Source of the DNA: Symbiodinium natans
Lineage: Eukaryota > Sar > Dinophyceae > Suessiales > Symbiodiniaceae
Assembly: GCA_905221605.1 (NCBI GenBank)
Contig: CAJNDS010002672.1
Coordinates: 219,056-283,055 of the forward strand
Length of the DNA: 64,000 nt
Reading direction: 5' to 3'
This document shows positions 1-14,600 of the stretch, in pieces; the stretch's first letter is position 1, and each line of letters starts with the position of its first letter. The notes under the pieces are model-generated. The model was not told the DNA's origin. It saw nothing but the letters and a program-made list of their open reading frames with translations, and searched no databases. Made by a program: the position numbers and the translations under genes.

Positions 1-140
1 TAAGGCCCCATATATGTATATATATATATACATATATATATAGATACATACCCTTTAAGGGCTTATACAGGGTGCCTCATTCCCTAAACCCTAAACCCTA
101 GACCCTAAAAAGAACCAGCCAGTCCTTGCGCGCTTCGGAG

Positions 141-188
141 GTGCGCACGGGCCGGGACGTGGTGATCGCGGCCATGCTGGGCGCAGAG
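141..188 (+). CDS. GLT1: GOGAT exon 1 of window (FMN domain)
   Basis: It encodes [16 protein letters not shown], a nearly invariant FMN-domain block. The acceptor is AG at 139-140 (an alternative is after 122) and the donor is GC at 189. The 140 bases before it are intron ending in CCCTAAA repeats. Confidence 0.85.
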
Positions 189-1736
189 GCCTCCGCGGCT
201 TTTTTTTTGTTTCTCCTTCGCCAACTTTAGGGTTGTTGTTGAGGCTTTTGGAGGGCGTTTTAGGGTTTTGTTCTATGGTTTGAGGGCTTTGTTAGGGTCT
301 TTTGGGTGTTTTTTTTTCGGGTTTTTGTTAGGTTTGTTTTAGGGCTTTAAGGGTCTTAGGGTTTCAGGGCTTTTGCCAACAGTGGAATTTCGAACTTTAG
401 GTTTTTTGGGATTCCGTATTTAGTTGGACTAATAAAGTTTGTTTTTATTTTTCCTTGGTTCTTGGAGAAGTTCGTTTGTCGGGGGCCCAGAAAACCGTCT
501 AAGGCACTTAGAAGTTTTAGCTTTCTTTTGGGTTTTCCGGGCTTTTGGTGTTTTTTGGTGTTTAGAATTTTGGGGTTTTGGGGGTTTTCAGGGGCTCAGA
601 GGCGAAGAGCTCCACAGAGTTCTCGTGGATGGTAGCGTAGCGAATGACGGAACAACATTGCCTACTGCCGCTTCTCCTCTCTTCCCTAAAACGCTGAGCC
701 CCAAACCTCAAATCCTAAATCACTAAAGCACCGGGGGTTTGTAGGAGGGGGTGGAGTTAGGAGGTTGAGGGAGGGTATTTGTTGGGATGTTCCCTTTTAT
801 ACTACCAGTCCTTAGGTACTTGAATGATTTGAGAGGCTTTGGGGGAGCCAAAGCTCAGGGGGGGGGGATGGCAACAAGGGTGTTAAATGCAAGAGAAGCC
901 GAGTTGCCACCTCCCGAGTCGGGAGGGAGTCCTATGGTCGGCTAGTTGCTTAAGAGCCCGAGAAGAAGAAAAGAGCATTCCTCCTGAAAAGGGCAGTATG
1001 GAGGTGTACTTGGTTTTTTTCGGTGTCCTTAAGTTAGGAGTGGTAGTTGAAGCACGCCCGTTTAGAGCTTCGACCTTCTGTCATAGATGTCGTCGCGTCG
1101 CGCTCGGGCAAGCACGCCTCTTGCCGACACGGTGAACACCACATCGTTCGAGAAGCCGGCATCTTTTTCTCCCAACACCAGAGTTTTCGCGAGGTCATCA
1201 TCCGATCGCGGTGGAAACCTTAAATCCCTAAGCCCTTGAACCCCCCTATGCCCCTAAACCCTCCAGGGCTTAGGGGTTAGGGCCGATGCCCCAACCATCC
1301 TCAAGTTTCATCTGGCCTCCCAGATTTCCCTCCGGCTGCGAGGAGATTGCCATGACGACAGCTCCGCTCATCACGCTGGGATGCATCATGATGAGGACGG
1401 CTCCTCTAAACCTCAGGGTTCATAGGGTTTACAGGGTTTTCAGGGTTTGTAGGGTTTGAAGGGTTTCTAGGTTTTCTAGGGTTTCTAGGTTTTCTAGGGT
1501 TTGTCGCGTTTACCGGGTTGGGGAGCTGATGGTGAAGGGACCCTGAGTCCTCTTCCCCCATGTAACCCCTGTATATACCCTTCTAAAGTCCTGATATACC
1601 TAAGTAGCTCTAAAACAACCCCGAAATAGCCCCTAAGGTCCCTTGAGTGTTAGGGGACCCTAAACCCTAAACCCTCAACCCTCAACCCTAAACCCTAAAC
1701 CCTCAACCCTCAACCCTAAACCCTAAACCCTAAACC

Positions 1737-1768
<32 letters not shown>

Positions 1769-4700
1769 ACCCTAAACCCTGAACCCTGAACCCTGAACCC
1801 TAAACCCTAAACCCTAACCCTAAGGTCCCTTGCGTGTTGGGGGGGGTCTCTGTTGTCAGGAAGTGCCACTTGAACACCTGCCCTGTGGGCGTCGCGACGC
1901 AGGATCCGGACCTGCGAAAGAAGTTCACAGGCCAGGGGATGTGCCGCAGGGGTTTAGGGTTTAGGGTTTAGGGTTTGGGGTTTAGGGTTTAGGCTGTCTT
2001 GTGTCATATTCTGGCTTGGCTCTTTGTTTCGGTCTGACTTGATTCAGCGCGACCTGGGTGGCCAGAATCCAGCGGTTTGGGGAATTGGGGGCTCTCTGAA
2101 CATGTGGGGCTTTACGAACATAAGGGACCCTTAGCATAGTCCGTCAAGTAGTAGGGTCCCCCTACAAGCGGTTTGATGTCAGGAATTCGGAGTGCCGCTG
2201 CCCCCTATAGAAACCCCCCCCCCCCCCATCTTGCTCGAGGCTTGATGTCAGGAATTCGGAGCGTCGCTGCCCCAAATCTCTCAAACCCACACCCACACCC
2301 CGTTCGTCGGAGGCCTGTCGTGCTGGCAGGGGCGGGAGGGGACGCATCGGTTTGGCCAGGTAAAGCAGACTTTCCCGGGAATGCTCATGCGTTTTCAGCA
2401 GTCCTTGCCAAGGCCCTAGAAACCCCCAATGAAGCCCCAAACCCTGTCATCTCGGTCGTCTCCTGCCTTTGCTAGAAGAGGCCATATCAGCGACAGCTTA
2501 GTTCAGTGCAGGTCGGTCTAATGCGAAAAATCGAGATGGCATGAAGCAGGGGTGCATGGTGTGCGGGATTAGGGCCTACATTCAAGAGCCTCATGCACAT
2601 CCTCGACAGGCCAGCCTGAGCATCTCATCAACTACCTCTTCATGGTGGCCCGGCTTGCGCTTGATGGCTTGCGCTCTTCGCGTGCAGAGTCACTCCTTGA
2701 TGACGTAAGACAGGAACTCAGCAAACTGCAAAACCCTGAGAGCGCGCCACTTGCTTCCAAATCTTAGAAAGGCAACCATGGGGGTTGCCATGCTGGGTAC
2801 TTCTCTCTTGTAACTCTTCAAGGGATTAGGGGGAGATAATTTGTTGGTAATGGTCCAAGCCCCTGGCATTGAGGGCCCTGCGGCTGGGGGCTGTGGGTGG
2901 AGGGCTTGTGGCTGAGAAATCCTAGGCAAGAAGCCTAGGTTTTGGGGTGTAGGGCTGGTAGATACTGAGCCCTAAGCCCAAAGAAAACCGAACCGTCAAC
3001 CCCAACCCCTTGAAGTCCTAAGCCCCCACACCCCAAAAAGCTGAACAGCAACCCTAAACCGCTAAATGCCAAAGCCTGAAAACCCTGAGTGGGAGCGCTG
3101 GAGACGAACAACCAGCAGGATGCGATTCTGGACCCTAAGCTACTATTTGCTTAACAACCCCAAAAGAACGAAAACAACATAAGCCCTATGTTGCCCTTAT
3201 AAGGAAGAATATTGTTCATTTTTTGGGGTGTTCTTACGCAATTAGTAGTAAACCAAAACCGCCAGTGGTCCCTGACCAGGAGCCCTCCATTTGTTTTTGA
3301 AGTTTCGGAGCTTGGCCGTTGGGGTTCAGGTTTCAGGGGTGCTAAGGGTCTGCGGTTGGGGCGATTCAGCCTCAACCCTGATCCCCTCCTCATACTCAAC
3401 TAAACCCTAAACACCCCGAATCCTCAACTTTAAACCTTTCAACCCCAAAGTCTGAATAACCCTAAGCCCCTTGAACCTTCGGCCCTGAAATCCTAAACCC
3501 CGAAACCCCGAAACCCCGAAACCCCGAAACCCCAAACCCTCAACCCGAAACCCCAAATTCCCTAGACCCTAAACTCTTTGAACCCTTACACGCCGGCGCC
3601 CAGGTTGCTGAGGAGGCACGCGAGATTATGGCCTCGTTGGGCAGCTTGCTGTTCAACTCTTCGAGGGCTGTTTTTTCAGCAGGTTCTTTTGTTTTTGGGC
3701 TCGAGAGTTCGGGGTTTAGGGCTGAGGGTTTGTTCAGCAGGGTTCGTTGTTGTTTATCGAGAACATAGGGCTCGTGATTTTTGGAGCAATTGTTTTGTTT
3801 TTTCTTCTCTTTTGGGGCTTCCCCAATTGACTTGGCGCGTTTTTTGGTTCTGCAGGGCTTAGGGTCCAGGAGAGAAGGTTCAGGGTTTCGGTCTGAGAGT
3901 TCGAGCTTCGAGATTTTCGGGGGGACGTTTGATTCAGAATTCTGGGGTCGATAGGGCCGCCAGTGCCAGATGCTCGGTTCAAGAGGGGTGTTCCCCATAA
4001 GAAGGGGGTTACTCCGAAGATATCCCAAATCTCTCATCCTCATAAATTACAGGAAGGCACCCAAGAAAGGGTACCTTTTGTGGAGTGGGATCTTCGAGTC
4101 AACGGAACCCTACACAGCTGGAGCCATTTTTTTTTTTTTTGGGGGGGGGGGGGGGTACATGCGTCGCTGTGGAGGGATAAACCATGCGCTCTTTGCGTTT
4201 GCAGCCTTGTCGCCTTTTCCACCCCTAATCCCTCAATCCACAGCCATATGCTGTCTACAGTCCTGCAAGAGCCTTTTTCATCCAGATCTCCCCCGCCCTT
4301 TGGTGGTTTCTGGGGTTTGTGTCTTTCGGGTGTGTGTGTGGGGGGGGGTTTTGCTTGCAGGGCTGTTTAAGACAGGGGCGGGTGGGGCTTTGTTTGGGCT
4401 TCAGGGGTCGGACCTACAACCCCAGAAAACCCTAAGAAGCTCATACGGTTGAGGGGTTAGGATTCAGGGTTTAGGGTTTAGGGTTTAGGGTTTCGGGTTT
4501 AGGGTTTAGGGTTTATAAACCCCAGACCCTCCCTCTGCAGCTCATAAGGCATCAAGAAGTTCAACGACCTCATCGGCCGTACCGACTTGCTGCGACCCAA
4601 GGGCTACCTGAAGGCGGGGGGGTTTAGGGTTTAGGGCTTAGGGCTTGGGGTTTAGGGTTTAGGGTTTAGGGGGGGCAAGGGCTTTAGGCTGGCCCTCTCC

Positions 4701-7700
4701 GGGCTTTTAGAATGGTCACTTCTCTGAGCAGTGGTCCCTTTTTTGGGGGGGGGGTTGTTGTTGTAAGTTTTGTTTTCAGATGATTGGGCTTCTTAGGGCT
4801 ATGAGGGTTTAGACTTCTGGGGTTGAGGGATCTTAGGTAGGTACTGTAAGCAGACGTTTGAGAGCCTCTGCTAAACACTGAACACCTCTCTCAACCCTAG
4901 CCCTAAACGCTATGCTGAGAAGCAGGGCTTAAGGGTGGTGTACAGGCATCGTATTCTTCAGTCCTAAACCCTCCACCCTAAACCCTAAACCCTTTCGATA
5001 TTGCCCCCAAAAAAGCGTTTCTTCACCCCTAACGTGTCCCTTGCAAGAGCCGCTTCGCGAAACATAGCGCCATTGGCGAGACTCAGGGGTTTGTGTGGTT
5101 TATGGTTTAGGGTCTTTAGAGTTTAGGGTTTTTCGGGTTTAACCGAAAAGCCTGGACTGCCAAGCCCCCAAGTCCACCCGCGTGCTTCCGCTCCCGCCGG
5201 GCCAAAACCCTAAAGCCCCTCAAGCCCGTCCAAAACCCCTAGCCCCTCAGAACAACCCTAAACCCTGAACCCTACCTAAACCTACCGAGAACCCCTGACT
5301 ACTAACACCTCGAAAGCCAGCCTACCCCCCCCCCCCCCCGTTTCCAGCAGCAGAAACCCGAAGCTTCCCAAAAAAACACGGCCTTGTGTTGGGCCAGCTG
5401 GGGGGGGGAGAACGGAAGGGGGGCTTTGGACCCTGAGCCCTAAACCCTTAAATCTGAAGCCCTAAACCCTAAACCCTAAACCCTAAACCCTCAACCAGGA
5501 CAACCCCAAGACCGCGGACCTGGACTTCGCGGACCTCCTGAAGCCTGCCTGGACCATGGAGAACTCCATGAGCGCCTTGGGGCTTGTTTTGCTTTTTGCT
5601 GTGGGTTTAGGGTTTAGGGTTTAGGGTTTAGGGTTTAGGGTTTAGGGTTTAGGGTTTAGGGTTTAGGGTTTAGGGTTTAGGGTTTAGGGTTTAGGGTTTA
5701 GGGTTTAGGGTTTAGGGGAACCCCAAACGCAGACCCGATGGGGACCTGCTCCTTTCTCAGCGCCCCTGATGCCAGGCAACATTGCGGACATGCCGATGTA
5801 CTGCTGTGAGCCGCAAGACCACGCTCCCTGGCAGCAAGCGGCGGGGAAGAGTGCCCTAAACCTACCCTAAACCCTAAACCCTAAACCCTAAACCCTAAAC
5901 CCTAAACCCTAAACCCTAAACCCTAAACCCTAAGGTCTGCAAAGCCTCGAAGAATCGCCCTTCAAGCCCCCAAGCCTAAACCCTGCGAGCCCTACACCCT
6001 AGCCCCCTAGCCCCCTTCAAGCTCTACAAACCCCAAACCCTAAACCCTAAACCCTAAACCCTATGAAGACCTAACAGCCCGAACCCCTACAAGCCTACAC
6101 CCCTAAACCCCTGAAAGCCCAGAACCAAAATCCCAAAGGAAGCCCCAAGAATGAAGCCCTAAACCCTAAACCCTAATTAAACCCTGAACCCTAAACTCTA
6201 AACCCTACTAAACCCTAAACCCCAAACCCTAAACCCTCAACCCCCAGGAGCTGGCGCACGCCTTGGACCAGAGCCTCATCTCCCGCTGCGCGCCTGCTCT
6301 GCAGGATAAGGAGAAGGCGCCCCCCTTTCTGAGAGTTTGGGGTTTAGTGTTTAGGGTATAGGGAATGGCTTCAGGATACGATTCAAGAAAGATTTCTTTC
6401 AGAAGGCTTTGAGTGTAAGATTGCTTAATGTTAGAGGCAGGTCTTACGGGGCTTTACAGTGGGGTGTTTTTAGGGCGTAAGGCATAGCAGACGATTCAGG
6501 GTGCAAGCTTTTGGGGAACGGTTGCGGTCAGTCCTTCGCACCATATGCGTCTTGAGTTTTAGTTGGGCTTGGGAGGGTGGAGATTTACAGGGTTTAGGTC
6601 GTTGGTTTCATAGGGTTCGTAGGGCTTCAGGGCTTGTAGGGCTTAGGGTTCTTGTGGTTGGGCTCGGGATTCTTGAGATTGGGGGTGCAAGGTTTCGAGG
6701 TGGGCTCGGCATTCCGAAAGATGCTGGGTGGGAAGGGGCTTCAAGGGTTGGGACTCGCAGTTGGAACGCCGTCTCACTAATTAGGGTTTAGGGTTGGTTT
6801 AGGGTTTAGGGTTAGGGTTTAGGGTTTAGGGTTTAGGGTTTAGGGTTTAGGGTTTAGGGTTTAGGGTTTAGGGTTTAGGGTTTAGGGTTTAGGGTTTAGG
6901 GTTTAGGGTTCAGGGTTTAGGGTTTAGGGTTCTCTTCTCAGTCTTTTTCTTCGTTTTGAACCTTGCGTGCTCTCTATAGGCCGCTTAGGGTCCTACACCC
7001 TAAGCCCGACGTCGTAAACCCTAAACCCTAAACCCTAAACCCTTTCTGGGACCCCGTCGGGGCAGGTCCACCTCAAGGGCATCAACATCAACAACGTAGA
7101 TCGCTCCGTTGGAGGAATTCTCAGCTTCGAGGCCTCTAAGGGGTTTGGGGTTTTGGGGGGGTTTAGGGTGTAGGGTTTTTAGGGTCTATAGGGTTTGGGG
7201 GTTTAGGGTTTAGGGTGTTTGGGCTTTCGGGCTTTGGGGTTTAGGTGTTTTAGAGTCTCGGGTTTGGGGGGTTAGAGGGTTTCGAGGGTTCAGGGAGCTA
7301 GGGGTTTCGGGCTTGGGCTTTCGAGATTCGAGGGGTTCAAGGGTTGAGGGATCTAGGGTGAAGGGTTGGGAGGGCTTCTAAGGGCTTTAACCCTGAACCC
7401 TAGACCCTAAACCCTGAACTCGAAACCCTGAGTCATTGTTCAGGTGCTTCATATTGTAGTAAGCCTAAACTCCAAACAGGGACGGGGGCCTAAACGGTCA
7501 CAGGCGCGCAAAAACCCGTACACGAACTGCTGCGCACATGCTTTTCATGTGGGTGGGCAGTAAAGCATGGGAACTACATAGGCTGGCTGCCAAGCAGGGG
7601 CATAGGCCAGCGCAAACACCCATCCATTATCACCCAATAAGTATTTAACGTAATACAATATCAAAATACAATGAAATTATTATACTTTAAGGACTATAAT

Positions 7701-8656
7701 TTAAGGTTCCCGTCAATCGCAAGAAGCCAAGGACACGGAGATCTTTCCGCCCCGCTGTTGTTACGGATCAAGTGGAACACCCTCGCCCCCACATCGCTCC
7801 CGCTGTTGTTAGGGATCAAGTGGAACATGCAATTATCAACCCCCCCCCAACCAAGACCACCTTTCCACCACGGTTGTCAGGGAGCAAGTGGGAGCGCACG
7901 TTACTATCAACCTCCCCCTCCCCCGCCCCCCCCCCCCCCCCCACCGTTGCCCCTGCCCCCTGCCTTTTCACCCCGAACACGCCATTGTCAACCCCACCCC
8001 TCACCCCCAAGCAAGAGATGATCTACCCCAAAATCCACACTCACTTGTGACTACGAACATAGTCGCAAGTGGGTTGCTGAAAAAAATCGTCGCAGGTGAA
8101 ATTGACGCCCCCTCTCACTTCTAGAAACAAATAGAAAAATAGTCGCAAGTGAGTCGGCTGAAAGCCGCCTATCGCAAGTGAGAACAATGTAAGTCACAAG
8201 TGAGAAGATTTGGGCATTTCACAAAATAGCGGTACCCCTGTACCCCAAATTGAAGCGAATCCCTTCAACCCGAAAAAGGGCACCCCTATTGTCGGAACCC
8301 CCCCCCCCTTTTGTAGGCGCCAGTGAGTGGTTGGCCGGCTTGCGGGGGGGGGGGGGGGGGTAGGGCAGGGCCCTTTGGAACTTTCCACTTTGGAGCCCGA
8401 CAGTCCCGAACCACAAGGGTTTAGGGTTTAGGATTTCGGGTTGAGGGCCTAGTCCAGGGTTTAGGGAGGGGGTTTAGGATCTCATCCCGAACCAAGAAGC
8501 TCCAAACCCTAGACTCTCGACCCCTTTGAGCCCTAAACACCAGACTAGACTAGACTCAAGAAACCCTGAAGCCATATTCAAAGCCCCCCTCCTCACCCGC
8601 TAGACCCCAAATCCTCTGCCCTAAACCCTGAAGCCACATAAGTCTTAATTTCAACC

Positions 8657-8690
<34 letters not shown>

Positions 8691-11600
8691 ACCCAAAAGG
8701 TCAGCAAGAAGTTCGGGGCCGGTGGGCTTCCGGAGGGCACGCTGCACGTCTCCTTCATTGGCAGCTCCGGAGCGGTTTTTCCGGGGGGGGTTGGAGTTTC
8801 TTTGGGGGAGGACGTGAACCCCTAAGATTGGGGGTCATGTACCACCCTGACTGCTATGATTCCTACTATAAGGTAGATGAGCCGCGAGCCCTTTTAGGGT
8901 TCATTTAGTACCCAAGGTTGATTTGCCCACCCTCAGAGAATAGTGTTTAGGGCTTACGGTTTAGTGAATGTCTTTGAAGAAACCTTGAGAAGGGCTTCTT
9001 GGGGCTTAGGGATCCCTCTAAAGCCTCTGACACCCAGCGATTTTCTCAGCCCCTTCCCCAACAGAAGGTCCGACATCTGTGTAAAGTTGATCAGACTACC
9101 TGTCCCCCGAACTACCACCAGGTAGGTTTCTGTTGGGTTTTAGGGGGGTTTGGGGGTGCTCTTACTCGTGGGGTGTGTTGAGAGGTTTCGGGTGTTGGGG
9201 TGTTTGAGGCGTTTTAGGGTGCTTGGGGGTGCTTTTAGGGTGTTTCTAGTGTTTAGGGGTGTTTTGTGGTGTTTTTTGGGTGTTTGGGGTGTGTTTAGGG
9301 TTAGGGTGGAAGATGTCGTCCTGGACGAGCGGCAATTGGAGAAATCACTTCACCGGACCATGCTGCGTTTGTGGCACGATGCATGGCAACTGCGGACCTG
9401 GATGACAAGAAAGCTCTGAAATACCGGAGTCGCGCAACCAAATCTTTGCGATGGGAGCACCGGACAGATTTCTGCGGCAAGGCCGCTGAGGAGAAGCCCT
9501 AAACCCTAAACCCTAAATAGGACTCCCTGCGGCCCAGTCCTCCCCGTCTGCAGCACCGCTACTGTATGAGTAGGGTTTAGGGTTTAGGGTGTAGGGTTTA
9601 GGGTTTAGGGTTTAGGGTTTAGGGTTTAGGGTTTAGGGTTTAGGGTTTAGGGTATGTGGAGCCAAGATGGACAAGAGTAATCTGCGGACGCGCTGGCAAC
9701 AGGCCAGATATGCACCCTAAACCATATACCCAAAACCCACCACCCTTCACACTGTGACTAAACTCGAACTGTCACCCTGAGCTGAGTCTGCGTGTAGGGG
9801 TGATTTAAGGGGGTTTAGGGTGCTTAGGGGTGTTTTTTTCGGGGTGTTGTCAGGGTGTTTGGCATTTTGCAGGGTGTTTTCAGTACCTTTGCGGGTGCTT
9901 GCGGCGCTCAAGAGGGAGCAGCATGACACTCCCCCAGGGGCCCTAAAACCCGAAAACCCCTTAAGAAGGCAACGCGAGGCCGGCCCCCCCCCCCCCTTAC
10001 TAAGCCCTAAACCCTAAACCCTATAAACCCTGTAAACCCTATAAACCCTGTAAACCCTATAAACCCTAAACCCTAAACCCTATACCCTAAACGCTCAACC
10101 CTAATGCAGGACAGTCCTTTGGCAACTTCCTGGCTCCTGGGATCACCTTCGAGCTTGAGGGCGCGAGGGCTTCGGGGCTGGGGGGTTTAGGGTTTAGGGT
10201 TTAGGGTTTAGGGTTTAGGGTTTAGGGTTTAGGGTTTAGGGTTTAGGGTTTAGGGTTGTGACAAGCTTAGTATAGGATTCGGAATAATTATAGGGGTCGG
10301 AATAATTACGAATAATGTTCTCTTATGGCCCCTTTGTAACAAAACTATAATGACCCCAAAACCCTATTCTAATTGTTCAGGCCCCTGTATTATGTGGGCC
10401 TTTCGGGAGTAGGGTTTTAGGGTTAAAGGTGTAGGGCTTCGGGGTTAGGGCTTAGGGCTTCAACTGAGGGCTTTAGGGTTTCAGGTTTGAGGGGTGGGTT
10501 GAGGAGGCTTGTGGCACTTTGCGCAGCTCGGTTGGATATGTGTGTCTCTGTGTGTGTGTGTGTGTGTTCTCGAAGTTTCGGACTTCGGGGTTTGGCTTTT
10601 GAAATGGAGGCATGGCACATGTAGAGAGGGATTCCCCTCCCCCCCCGCCCAGAATCCTGAAGCAGCCCGAAGCTCATAAAGTTTAGGATTTCTGCTTTAC
10701 GGTTTGGTGTAGGGGTTTAGGGGCGAAATAGGAGTCTTAGGGGTTTTTCGGGCTGAAAGGGTTCAGGGGGTCTTTTGTAAAGGTCTCGGGGATGAGTTTT
10801 TTGTGCGGCTTATTCCTCTTCAACGCGAGGGGAACATCTTAGCCGCAATCTACGGTTCAGGGTTTCAAGGTTTAGGGCTTGAGAAAAGCACCCGAAGAAA
10901 AGCTCGGGGGAGGCGACGCCAACGACTACATTGGCAAGGGCCTCAGTGGCGGCACCCTGATCGTGTACAAGCCGAACCAGGCCTTCATTGCTTTGGGCTT
11001 CGGGTCTTGGGTCAGGTGCGGGGCCTCGCAGTTAGCCCTCTTCCGGGCTTTCAGGTTCACTACAAACCTCCCACAGTCGAGATCCTTACAGGTTTTGAAG
11101 CGCGCAAAAAGCCCGAAAAAAAAGAACAAACCCTCAACCCTACCTAAGCCTTTCAGGGTGTATAGGGCTGACAGGATCTTCAAGCACCCTACCAACAACC
11201 CCCTCAGCCCCTCATCCGTTCTGGGCACCCGCCACCGGTAAACCCTGAAATCCGAGACCCTTAAACTCTGGGGATCCGTGACCCTCGCTTAGCACACCAT
11301 AGCAGGGAAATGGCCCCCCTCCTAGCTTTCTCAACGTATGGTTCTTTCCTCTTACGCAAATGTTTTTCGTAATCTTTCGTCATCAACTATGCCCATCACG
11401 AGATGGTCTTTTGACATCGGCCCTGATCTTCTTGTCATTGCAATTTGCTCTAACACATGCTAATGGAGCAACAGATGTCCACACAAAGACCAACGTGTGA
11501 AGGCTTTGATTAGCAAATGACAGCCTAAACTTACGTATCAAGCACGGGTCCCTCAAAACGGCCCAGACAAGGGGTTGGACCCTTGATCAACTCTCTTACT

Positions 11601-14600
11601 GTATAGGGGCCCCCCCGAATTTCCGGACAAAGCCCCCTTGAGCGCAGGCCCCCTACGCGTCCCACGACGCCATCATCGCCGGCAACGCCGCGCTCTACGG
11701 AGGCGTCCTGGGCTTTCAGGGAGCTCTTGGGGATTTCAGGGGGGAAGGGAGGCGCTAAGGGGGGCTAAGGGGGGGCTTAGGGGGTGTGGGGGGGGGGCTT
11801 GGAGTGGGAGTTTAGGGCCTCTGGGGCTTAGGGTTTCGGGGTGCTTGCGAATTTAGGGTGCATTGGGAACTTCCGGGTTATTGAAGTTGGGGTCTTGAGG
11901 GGTATAGTTCTCTTGGCTTAGGGGTTCCTAAGCCTTGAGGCCTATAGACCCCAAAGACCCTTGCGGTGCTGGGGATTTGGCTTCTGGGGACTGGAGTGGC
12001 CGAGGTTGAGTCCGACATGAGCATCCACCCAGTCCTTCCAAGTTCCAAGATGCTGTTGTTGATGACCATCCTCTGCTGGGTAGTTCTTTTTGGGATAACT
12101 TTAAGTTTCCTTACTTTTCAAAGCTCTTTAAGGCACCACTCAGTGCGGGATTTCCCTCCTTCTACTAACAGTCCTTAAAAGGGATTATGCTAGGGCTACT
12201 ATCATCCCTGCTAAGGACTGTTAGTTAGCATAAGGAGGAACATCCCAAACAATCCTATTTTAGGCTATGGTCGACTATGATACGCTGCAACATACAAAAT
12301 GCCTTATGAGAGACTTTAATCAATCGACAATGCTGCTGTACTACGCTATAGGGTAGATGCCGCAAGCTATGCCGATGTACTAGAACATACCATCGGGGGA
12401 ATACGCCCTAAGCCCTAAACACTAATCCCTACACCCTGGACCCCTAAACCCCTAAATCCCTAGACCCCTAAACCCCTAAACCACTAAACCCTAAAACCCT
12501 AAACCCTAAACCCTACGTACAGCCTATACCCTGAACCCTAAACCCTCTTCCAGGCACGGCCGGCAAGGCCTTCTTCGCCGGCATCGCCGCCGAGCGCTTC
12601 GCCGTGCGCAACTCGGGCGCCACGGCGGTCTGCGAAGGCGCCGAGGGCCTTAAAAGGGGTTTAGGGTTTAGGGTTTAGGGTTAGGGTTTAGGACCCTAGG
12701 CCCTCATTCCCATTTTTTCAGGGTTGAGGTTGCCTTATATGTGTTTTAAACCCAAAAATGGTACTCTGTTTTTTGTCCTAGGCTACGCTGGTGTCTAGTC
12801 TTTGGGTTTATGGTGTCTAGGCTTCATAGGGGGTTTAGATGGAGGGTTTAGAGGTGAGGGGGCTCAACCCTAACCCTAAACCCTAAACCCTAAACCCTAA
12901 ACCCTAAACCCTAAGACCTAAGACCCTAAACCCTAAACCCTAAACCCTAGAATCCAAAGCCTACTACTTTTCAAAGTTTGAAATCAGAGGCAGAGAGGCT
13001 CTTGAGGGTCTGCTGGGACTTGAGGATGTATTTGTTGAGGGCCAGGTTGGCCCTAGACCCTAAACCCTAAACCCTAAACCCTAAACCCTAAACCCTAAAC
13101 TTTCTCACCCCCTGAAGAGCACTGAAGCAGGCGTGGGCGACCACGGATGCGAGCAGCCTGGCGAGCATTTTTGCAACCAAGACTCAAGACCTAAACCCTA
13201 AACCCTACATCCTAAACCCTAAACCCTAAACCCTAAGCCCTAAGCCCTAAACCCTAAACCCGAACAGCCCTTAAAACCCCCCCCCCCCCCCTCCACCCCC
13301 CCTCAATCGAAGCCCTACACCCAGCCCCTCCTCACATGAAGGGCTCTTATTATTCGTCACCCTAGAAGGACACCCCACAGTTCCACCCTGTTTCTATGGG
13401 ATTCGGGTACCCAAGACTTAAGACCCTCAACGTCCTGGGTGCAAAAGGAGACTCGAACTGGGAGGGGCCTTCAATCTTCAAGCACCAGATCGGAGTTCAA
13501 GGGTTTAGGGTTTTCTGGGTTGAGAATTGCAACTCTGAGGTACATGACTCGTGGCACGGTGATCGTCCTCGGTCAGTCGCTAGCCTGACTTAGCAGGTTT
13601 TTTCTTCCTGGTAGCTGGGCGTTCGTGTTTGCGACGGCGGGCCTGGAAGTCTAGGGATTCGGGTTTGGGGTTGGGGGTGTAGGTTTGCAGGCTTAGGGTT
13701 TGGAGCCTCACTCTAAACCCACCAAGAACCCTGAGCCTTCCAGACCTCCATGACCCTGAGGCAATCAGATTACTTTGAAAAAAGTGACGTATATAGCAAG
13801 AGGGTTGAATTCGGGTTTTGGGTAGGAATGGGAACGCTTACGGATGGTTCTCCGTTCTTCGGGGAGCATTTATGTTTCTGCGACTGACTGCTTCCATTGT
13901 CTGGATACCCAGGATGACCCCCCAGAGAGTTTAGGGGTTTACCGAAAATCAGGGCCCCCCTAATATAGTCCCCAAATAGTAGGATTCCCTTCGAATCAGG
14001 ACCCCAGTAAGGTGCCCCTAATTTAGGAGTCCCTGCTTGAGCACCCCTGCTCTAAGGAATGTAGTTGTTGTATTTCATCACAGCAACACCCTTTTCAAGT
14101 CCAGGTCTGTCTGTACTCCTTAAACCCCAAACCATCCTAAGCCCCACGACCCCAAACCCCAAACCCCAAACCCCAAACCCCAAACCCCAAACCCCAAACC
14201 CCAAACCCCAAACCCCAAACCCCAAACCCCAAACCCCAAACCCCAAACCCCAAACCCAAACCCCAAACCCCAAAACCCAAACCCAAACCCTAAACCCTAA
14301 ACCCTAACCCTAAACCCTAAACCCTACCCCCCCCCCCCCCCCCCCTTTTTTCAGCTCACGGCCTGCAAGCGCCCCTAAGTCACACGAAGCCCGGGCCTTT
14401 CTCCTTGGGCTAGGATGGGCTCAAACTTCGCGGCGGGCATGAGCGGAGGTGCCAGGGCTCTCTCCTCCTTCTTTGGGGGTATTTAGGGGGGGGGGGGTTT
14501 AGGGTTTAGGGTTTGTCAGAATGAAGTACACCGGGAGTTGTGGATTTAGGGTTTGGGATGTCTTGGGGGGGGTAATTTGGGAAGGGTTGGGGTGTTGGGT

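Noticed and set aside
5605-5716. A real chromosome end
   Set aside because: Telomeric arrays occur in both orientations dozens of times, always between exons of continuous genes, so these are interstitial intron repeats.
14052-14307. Open frames made of repeated G/W/F/V or P/N/K/Q peptides
   Set aside because: They are translations of telomere-like arrays; a 7-base unit cycles through all three frames without stops.
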